This document shows, in pieces, positions 5,656 through 10,363 of a stretch of 10,363 nt of DNA. Each line of letters begins with the position of its first letter. Position 1 is the stretch's first letter. Source of the stretch: Gp6-AA40 sp036742665 (GTDB lineage Bacteria > Acidobacteriota > Vicinamibacteria > Vicinamibacterales > UBA2999). The position numbers and the translations under genes are program-made. The notes under the pieces were generated by a model, which was given only the letters and a program-made list of their open reading frames with translations, was not told the DNA's origin and ran no database searches. Where the stretch lies: the NCBI GenBank assembly GCA_036742665.1, contig DAINQP010000208.1:1-10363 (forward strand), written 5' to 3'.

Positions 5656-7137
5656 ATGACACCTTTCATTATGACGAGCGCATTGCTCTGTGAGACGGTG
5701 ACCGGCCTCACGATGGCCGAGCTCGTGCGGGCACGTGACGAGGCGACCCACGGCGACATGGTCGAACTGCGTCTCGATGGGGTCAACGATCTCGATGTCG
5801 CGGGCGCGCTGCAGGGTCGTCGAGTGCCGGCGGTGGTCACGTGCCGGCCGACGTGGGAAGGCGGCCGGTTCGACGGCTCTGAGGAGGAGCGGGCGCGGAT
5901 TCTTGCCCGTGCGCTCGCGGCCGGTGGCGAGTACGTGGATGTCGAATGGCGCGCCACGCAGTCGAGCGGCGACTTCATGTCCATCGTGCGCCATGACCCC
6001 GTTCGGGTCGTCGTGTCGTCGCATGACTTCGATCGCGTGCCGAGCGATCTTGACGATCGTGTCCGCGCGATGCGCGGCGTCGGTGCGGGTTCGATCAAGA
6101 TGGCGGTGACCGTCTCACGATTGACCGAGACCGTGGCGCTGAAGGAGATCGGTGCGGTTGGCGATGCGGTCGTGATCGGCATGGGCGAGGCGGGGGTGCC
6201 GTCACGGCTACTGGCCGCGCACTACGGTTCGAAGTGGACGTATGCGGGCCATGGTGTCGCGCCAGGTCAGATTCCGGCCGAGACGATGGCCGACGACTTT
6301 CACTTTTTTCGGGTTGGTCCAGAGACGCGAATCTTCGGCGTGGTGAGCACGAACGCCATGCATTCGCTCTCGCCCGTGATGCACAACGCTGCATTCGAAG
6401 AGGCCGGGATCGATGCCGTCTACGTGCCGCTGCGGGCATGCGACTTCGACGATTTTCTGTCCTATGCCGCGTCGATGGGCATCGAAGGGGCGAGCATCAC
6501 GATTCCGTTCAAGCTCGATGCGCTCAGAGCGGCGACGCCCGTCGATCGCGTGACGCAGGCGGTGGGGGCAGCCAACACCTTGCGTCGCGCCGGGAACGGC
6601 TGGCAGGCGACGAACACCGATGTCGAGGGCTTTCTCGCGCCGCTCGATGCCGTGTTCGGCACACGTCTGAGAAACGCTCGTGCAGCAGTGCTCGGCGCGG
6701 GCGGATCGGCACGCGCCGTCGTCGCCGCATTGCGATCGCGTGGAGTGATCGTCACCGTCCATGCGCGACGGTCGGAGCAGGCGCGGCAGCTCGCGCAGGA
6801 ACTCGACGCGGTGACGGGCGAGTGGCCAGCACCGGCGGGATCGTGGGACGTGCTGGTGAACTGCACGCCGCTTGGCGGCGCGGGGAAGCGCGATGAATCG
6901 CCGCTCCCATGCGAGCTCGTTGCGGGACCGCTGGTCTACGACCTCACGTACGGACCGGGCCCGTCACGTCTGCTGCGTGACGCGAAAGCGGCGGGCGCCC
7001 TGACCATCGATGGGCTACCGATGCTCATCGCGCAGGCCGAGCGGCAGTTCGAGTGGTGGACCGGACAAAAACCGGGACCGGGAGTGATGGCAAACGCGGT
7101 ACGTCGCAAATTGGGAGCCGTCGAACGCACGACGTAG
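5656..7137 (+). CDS. aroDE: Bifunctional 3-dehydroquinate dehydratase (type I) / shikimate dehydrogenase
   Basis: This cytoplasmic fusion, 493 residues from ATG 5656, catalyses two consecutive shikimate-pathway steps: 3-dehydroquinate to 3-dehydroshikimate, then NADPH reduction to shikimate. The AroD half (about 1-215) has VELRLDG, TCRPTWEGG, SSHDF with the catalytic His123, IKMAV with Schiff-base Lys148, and MGEAGVPSRLL. The AroE half (about 225-490) has HSLSPVMHN, TIPFK with catalytic Lys286, GAANTL, NTDVEGF with the catalytic Asp322, the nucleotide-binding GAGGSARAV (347-355), NCTPLG, and the closing DGLPMLIAQAERQFEWW. Both halves look intact. Earlier in-frame starts TTG 5647 and GTG 5653, and a later ATG 5671, are possible; TTG and GTG fit the upstream GGAGAGG better. 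AroD-AroE fusions are known in plants and some bacteria. Leading a trp operon behind an attenuator, it suggests joint control of precursor supply and tryptophan synthesis. Confidence 0.95.
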   Translation: MTPFIMTSALLCETVTGLTMAELVRARDEATHGDMVELRLDGVNDLDVAGALQGRRVPAVVTCRPTWEGGRFDGSEEERARILARALAAGGEYVDVEWRATQSSGDFMSIVRHDPVRVVVSSHDFDRVPSDLDDRVRAMRGVGAGSIKMAVTVSRLTETVALKEIGAVGDAVVIGMGEAGVPSRLLAAHYGSKWTYAGHGVAPGQIPAETMADDFHFFRVGPETRIFGVVSTNAMHSLSPVMHNAAFEEAGIDAVYVPLRACDFDDFLSYAASMGIEGASITIPFKLDALRAATPVDRVTQAVGAANTLRRAGNGWQATNTDVEGFLAPLDAVFGTRLRNARAAVLGAGGSARAVVAALRSRGVIVTVHARRSEQARQLAQELDAVTGEWPAPAGSWDVLVNCTPLGGAGKRDESPLPCELVAGPLVYDLTYGPGPSRLLRDAKAAGALTIDGLPMLIAQAERQFEWWTGQKPGPGVMANAVRRKLGAVERTT

Positions 7138-7138
7138 A

Positions 7139-7158
7139 GCGCACGCTTGAGCGTGCGC
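7139..7158 (+). other. Perfect 8-bp hairpin between aroDE and trpE
   Basis: GCGCACGC, loop TTGA, GCGTGCGC lies in the 31-nt gap, one base after the aroDE stop. There is no T-run, so it is unlikely to terminate transcription. It ends directly before GGACAAGCGA and the trpE ATG. It could be an RNA-stability or processing element, or could modulate trpE translation. The structure is seen; the function is unknown. Confidence 0.55.
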
Positions 7159-7168
7159 GGACAAGCGA

Positions 7169-8635
7169 ATGAAACTCACATCGTTCGAAGAATTCAAAGA
7201 ACTGGCTCAGCGCGGTACCTTCGTGCCCGTTTACAAAGAGCTGATCGCCGACATGCTGACGCCGGTGTCGGCGTTCCTGAAGATCGCCGAGCACGCCGAC
7301 TACGCATTCCTGCTCGAGTCGGTCGAGGGTGGCGAGCACGTTGGCCGCTATTCGTTCCTCGGAAAGGATCCGTTCCTGATCCTCCGCTCGACGAACGGCA
7401 AGACGATCATCGATCGCGCCGGACAGACGACCGAGTCCGATCAACCGTTCATCGCGACGGTGCGGGAGATGATGGCGGGCTTCCACTCGCCGTTCGTCCC
7501 TGGCTTGCCGCGGTTCACGGGAGGAGCGGTCGGCTATCTCGGATACGACGCTGCGGCCTGGTTCGAGCCGGTCGATCTCCAGTCCGCGACCGCGGTCGAC
7601 GAAGAGGCCGCCTTCATGTTCTTCGACACGGTGCTGGCGTTCGATCACGTGCGTCATCGCATCTTGATCATCGCCAACGCACGAATTACTGGCGACGAAG
7701 ATCTCGAGTCGCTGTACCAATTCGCCTGCGCGAAGATCGACTTCGTCGAGCGCGACCTCGATCGCGCGCTGTCGAAGGCGCCGCCAGGCAACGGTGCGGC
7801 CTTCGAGGTGACGTCCAACGTCACTCAGGCCGAATTCGAGCAGATGGTCCGCACGGCGAAGGAGTACATCGCTGCTGGCGATATCTATCAGGTCGTGCTC
7901 TCACAGCGTTTCGAAGCGCCGCTCGCTGCGGATCCATTCACTGTCTATCGCGCACTCAGGCACGTCAATCCGTCACCCTACATGTATTTCCTCCGTGTTG
8001 GCGGTCGGTCCATCGTCGGCTCGTCACCGGAAATGCTGGTGCGTGTCGAAGGACGTCGCGTGGAGACGCACCCGATTGCCGGCACGCGGCCGCGCGGGCG
8101 GAACGAGGATGAGGACGTGCGGCTCGCCGAAGAGCTGAAGCGCAACGAGAAGGAACGCGCCGAGCATGTCATGCTCGTTGATCTCGGACGTAACGACGTT
8201 GGCCGTGTCTCCGAGTACGGCACCGTGCGAGTCCCGACGTACATGGCGCTCGAGCGTTACTCGCACGTGATGCACCTGGTGTCGATCGTCGAAGGCAAGC
8301 TGGAGTCGTCTCACGATCGCCTTGACGCACTCGTGGCGTGTTTCCCGGCCGGCACCGTGTCAGGCGCACCAAAGGTGCGAGCCATGGAGATCATCGCGGA
8401 GCTCGAGAACCGTCGGCGCGGTGTGTACGCCGGGGCGGTCGGCTATCTCGACTTCGCAGGCAATCTCGACTTCTGCATCACGATTCGTACCGTCCTGATT
8501 GAGAACGGGCGCGCCTACGTCCAGGCCGGCGCGGGCATCGTCGCCGACTCGAACCCGGCGGCGGAATACGAAGAGACGCGTGACAAGGCGAAGGCTGTGA
8601 TTCGCGCCCTAGAACTCGCGCAGGCGGGCTTGTAA
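7169..8635 (+). CDS. trpE: Anthranilate synthase component I
   Basis: TrpE (488 residues) converts chorismate plus ammonia, supplied by TrpG, to anthranilate, the first committed step to tryptophan. The N-terminal regulatory region has LLES at 48-51 and NPSPYMYF at 267-274. These are the tryptophan-binding elements that separate TrpE from PabB, so feedback inhibition is expected. The chorismate-binding catalytic region has HPIAGTRPRG (301-310), AEHVMLVDLGRND (331-343), GTVSGAPK (395-402), RRGVYAGAVGYLD (416-428) and QAGAGIVADSNP (452-463). Length is close to the common bacterial size of about 490-520. The ATG at 7169 has only a weak GGA Shine-Dalgarno seven bases upstream, right after a hairpin. 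The stop TAA shares its last base with the ATG of trpG, implying coupled synthesis of the two subunits. The assignment is secure. Confidence 0.97.
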   Translation: MKLTSFEEFKELAQRGTFVPVYKELIADMLTPVSAFLKIAEHADYAFLLESVEGGEHVGRYSFLGKDPFLILRSTNGKTIIDRAGQTTESDQPFIATVREMMAGFHSPFVPGLPRFTGGAVGYLGYDAAAWFEPVDLQSATAVDEEAAFMFFDTVLAFDHVRHRILIIANARITGDEDLESLYQFACAKIDFVERDLDRALSKAPPGNGAAFEVTSNVTQAEFEQMVRTAKEYIAAGDIYQVVLSQRFEAPLAADPFTVYRALRHVNPSPYMYFLRVGGRSIVGSSPEMLVRVEGRRVETHPIAGTRPRGRNEDEDVRLAEELKRNEKERAEHVMLVDLGRNDVGRVSEYGTVRVPTYMALERYSHVMHLVSIVEGKLESSHDRLDALVACFPAGTVSGAPKVRAMEIIAELENRRRGVYAGAVGYLDFAGNLDFCITIRTVLIENGRAYVQAGAGIVADSNPAAEYEETRDKAKAVIRALELAQAGL

Positions 8636-9201
8636 TGGTTCTCGTTATCGACAACTACGATTCGTTTACCTACAACCTCGTGCAATATCTCGGCGAGCTT
8701 GGCGCCAGCGTGCGCGTGCGCCGCAACGATCAAGTGACGCTCGGCGAGATCGAGGTGATGGCGCCCGATCAGATTGTGATCTCGCCTGGTCCGGGTCGTC
8801 CCGAGGACGCCGGCATCACACCGGACGTGATCAGGCGGTTCGGTCCTCGGACGCCGCTGCTCGGCGTCTGCCTCGGTCATCAGGCCATCGGCATGGTCTA
8901 CGGCGGCACCGTCTCGCGCGCCAACGCGCCGATGCACGGCAAGACATCCACTGTCGTGCACGATCGCAAGGGTGTCTTCGCCGGAATCAACGAGCCGTTT
9001 CTCGCGGGCCGGTATCACTCGCTGGTGATCGCCACAGACAGCGTTCCGAGCGACCTCGAAGTGGCGGCGCGCACCAAGGACGACGGCACGATTATGGCGG
9101 TCCGGCACCGCACGTATCAGGTGCACGGCGTGCAGTTTCACCCTGAGTCCGTGCTCACCGAGGAGGGGCGGAAGATTCTGCGGAACTTCCTCGACCTGTG
9201 A
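8635..9201 (+). CDS. trpG: Anthranilate synthase component II (glutamine amidotransferase)
   Basis: TrpG (188 residues) is a class I glutamine amidotransferase that releases ammonia from glutamine and passes it to TrpE. The signatures are intact: DNYDSFTYNL at the start, SPGPGRPEDAG (50-60), the nucleophile elbow GVCLGHQAIG with Cys79, and VHGVQFHPES with His169 and Glu171 completing the triad. The length is the usual one for a stand-alone TrpG (about 190 residues), not the fused TrpG-TrpD form. In many bacteria this subunit also serves PabB for folate synthesis; no pabB is seen here, so a shared role cannot be judged. It overlaps trpE by one base and its stop overlaps the start of trpD. Confidence 0.97.
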   Translation: MVLVIDNYDSFTYNLVQYLGELGASVRVRRNDQVTLGEIEVMAPDQIVISPGPGRPEDAGITPDVIRRFGPRTPLLGVCLGHQAIGMVYGGTVSRANAPMHGKTSTVVHDRKGVFAGINEPFLAGRYHSLVIATDSVPSDLEVAARTKDDGTIMAVRHRTYQVHGVQFHPESVLTEEGRKILRNFLDL

Positions 9202-10223
9202 TGTTCACGCCCTTGATCGAGAAGCTCGTTCGCCACGAGGACCTCACCATGGACGAGGCCACGGCGGCGATGCGCGAAGTCATGCAGGGCCGTGTGCCGT
9301 CCGCCGCGCTGGCCGCGCTGCTGTCGGCGTTGCGTATGAAAGGTGAACGGCCGGCCGAGCTCGTCGGCTTTGCCCGTGCGATGCGCGAGCACTCCGTCAC
9401 GATCACGAGGCCCGACGGCGAGGTGTGCGACACCTGTGGAACTGGCGGGGATCGCGCCGGCACATTCAACATCTCGTCGGCTGCGGCGATCGTCGTCGCG
9501 GCATGTGGCGCCAAGGTGGCCAAGCACGGGAATCGATCGGTGTCGAGCCGTTGTGGCAGCGCCGATGTGTTCGAACAGCTCGGCGTGAATCTGGCTGCGT
9601 CACCGGCGATCGTCGAACGTTCTCTCCATACGGGCAATATCGCCTTCTTCTTCGCGCCCACATTCCATCCATCCATGAAGCACGCGGGTCCGACACGGCG
9701 TGAGATGGGTATTCGCACGGCGTTCAACCTGCTCGGCCCGCTGACCAATCCCGCGGGCGCGACGCGTCAGGTCGTTGGCGTGCCGCGCGCTGATTTGACC
9801 GACCTGCTCGCGCGGTCGCTGCGCCTGCTTGGCTCGGCCCGTGCCTGGGTTGTGCACGGCGCGGACGGGATCGACGAGATCTCGACGACCGGCCACACCA
9901 AGGTGTCCGAATGCCGCGAGGGGGCGGTTCACACCTTCTACATCCACCCATCGGAGTTCGGCATTCGCAAGGCCACGCTCGCCGAACTCCTTGGCGGCGA
10001 TGCTGCCGAGAACGCGGCGATCGTGCGCCGTGTGCTGGAGGGCCACGCGGGTGCTCCACGTGATGCCGTTGTCCTCAACGCAGGGGCCGCGTTGTTCGTC
10101 GCCGATCGCGTCGAATCGGTGCGCGAGGGCATCCGCGTCGCAGCCGCTGCGATCGACTCCGGCGTCGCAGTCGCGACGCTTGAGGCCATGGTGCGCGCGT
10201 CGCAGGCAGAGGCAGTCGCATGA
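9201..10223 (+). CDS. trpD: Anthranilate phosphoribosyltransferase
   Basis: TrpD (340 residues, normal length) transfers phosphoribose from PRPP to anthranilate. The PRPP-binding glycine loop CDTCGTGGDRAGTFN is at about 76-90, KHGNRSVSSRCGSAD at 108-122, FAPTFHPSMKHAGPTRREMG at 151-170, and RTAFNLLGPLTNPAG at 172-186. The DGIDEIS motif at 222-228 carries the acidic metal-binding pair. All key residues appear present. The start is either ATG 9201 (TGATG, sharing one base with the trpG stop) or GTG 9198 (GTGA, 4-bp overlap). ATG is preferred by codon type only. The stop overlaps the next start as ATGA. Translational coupling along the operon is likely. Confidence 0.96.
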   Translation: MFTPLIEKLVRHEDLTMDEATAAMREVMQGRVPSAALAALLSALRMKGERPAELVGFARAMREHSVTITRPDGEVCDTCGTGGDRAGTFNISSAAAIVVAACGAKVAKHGNRSVSSRCGSADVFEQLGVNLAASPAIVERSLHTGNIAFFFAPTFHPSMKHAGPTRREMGIRTAFNLLGPLTNPAGATRQVVGVPRADLTDLLARSLRLLGSARAWVVHGADGIDEISTTGHTKVSECREGAVHTFYIHPSEFGIRKATLAELLGGDAAENAAIVRRVLEGHAGAPRDAVVLNAGAALFVADRVESVREGIRVAAAAIDSGVAVATLEAMVRASQAEAVA

Positions 10224-10363
10224 GCGCACCTGATCTCCTTCGAACGATCGTCGCCGCAACGCAGCAGATCACCGAGACGCGCCGCGCTCAGGAGCCGGTC
10301 TCGGCATTGGAGCGTCGCGCCGCGGCGCGGTCGCCGCAGGGCAATCGATTCGAGGCGGCGCTC
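10220..10363 (+). CDS. trpC: Indole-3-glycerol phosphate synthase, N-terminal part (runs off window)
   Basis: The frame opens with ATG at 10220, overlapping the trpD stop as ATGA, and stays open for 48 codons to the window edge. The residues PDLLRTIVAATQQITETRRA and, after an acidic break, SALERRAA and NRFEAAL follow the N-terminal helix pattern of TrpC (ILxxIVAxxxxxVxxRK, then the residues before the first barrel strand). TrpC closes the indole ring from carboxyphenylaminodeoxyribulose phosphate. The catalytic lysines lie beyond the window, so the call rests on this N-terminal pattern plus its place after trpEGD, where trpC is usual. Confidence 0.85.
   Translation, partial: MSAPDLLRTIVAATQQITETRRAQEPVSALERRAAARSPQGNRFEAAL

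Noticed and set aside
5378..5662. A 94-codon - strand ORF covering the control region.
   Set aside because: It runs antisense through the leader peptide, attenuator and promoter and has no recognisable protein features. The region is better explained as regulatory RNA.
7147..8112. A 321-codon + strand ORF overlapping trpE in another frame.
   Set aside because: It is an Arg-rich product typical of an off-frame reading of GC-rich DNA, and it lies inside the well-supported trpE gene.
1..10363. CRISPR arrays, tRNA or rRNA genes, insertion sequences, phage genes.
   Set aside because: No direct-repeat arrays, RNA gene signatures, transposase motifs or terminal inverted repeats were seen. The window is explained by chromosomal genes and the leader region.

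Overview
The window is GC-rich and gene-dense, with short intergenic gaps and many 1-4 bp start/stop overlaps. The gene set fits an Acidobacteriota-type genome, perhaps Vicinamibacteria: an ECF sigma factor with a zinc-finger anti-sigma carrying a TonB-like tail, a secreted S55 (SpoIVB-type) protein beside a secreted beta-propeller protein, and a fused aroD-aroE gene ahead of trpEGDC. This placement is inferred from gene content, not from a marker gene.

Layout. (1) Positions 2-1317, + strand: the 3' part of an ECF sigma factor gene and, overlapping it by 4 bp, its probable membrane-bound anti-sigma partner. (2) Positions 1303-5369, - strand: a two-gene unit read right to left. A secreted or periplasmic S55-like protein comes first, then, with a 4 bp ATGA overlap, a secreted seven-repeat beta-propeller protein. 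Its end overlaps the anti-sigma gene tail to tail by 15 bp. (3) Positions 5370-5655: a divergent control region. (4) Positions 5656-10363, + strand: aroDE (3-dehydroquinate dehydratase fused to shikimate dehydrogenase), trpE, trpG, trpD and the first 48 codons of trpC. The trp genes are joined by 1-4 bp overlaps and run off the window.

The most interesting part is the control region. A TTGACA -35 box is followed by a 29-codon leader ORF (5489-5578) containing Ser-Tyr-Trp-Trp-Trp-Tyr-Arg-Phe, three consecutive Trp codons. Around it lie the four strands of a classical ribosome-mediated attenuator. Strand 1 (5505-5512) is a perfect 8-base complement of strand 2 (5561-5568). Strand 2 (5559-5569) pairs with strand 3 (5615-5625) over 11 bp with one G.U. 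Strands 3 and 4 (5612-5646) form a strong hairpin followed by a T-run. This predicts that uncharged tRNA-Trp, and possibly tRNA-Phe or tRNA-Tyr, relieves termination ahead of aroDE-trpEGDC. Late shikimate steps and tryptophan branch synthesis would then be controlled together. The Shine-Dalgarno-like sequence for aroDE lies inside strand 4, so the same hairpin may also block translation.

Together the + strand operon would convert 3-dehydroquinate to shikimate (AroDE) and chorismate through anthranilate towards indole-3-glycerol phosphate (TrpE/TrpG, TrpD, TrpC). The - strand pair and the sigma/anti-sigma pair look like unrelated envelope or signalling functions.
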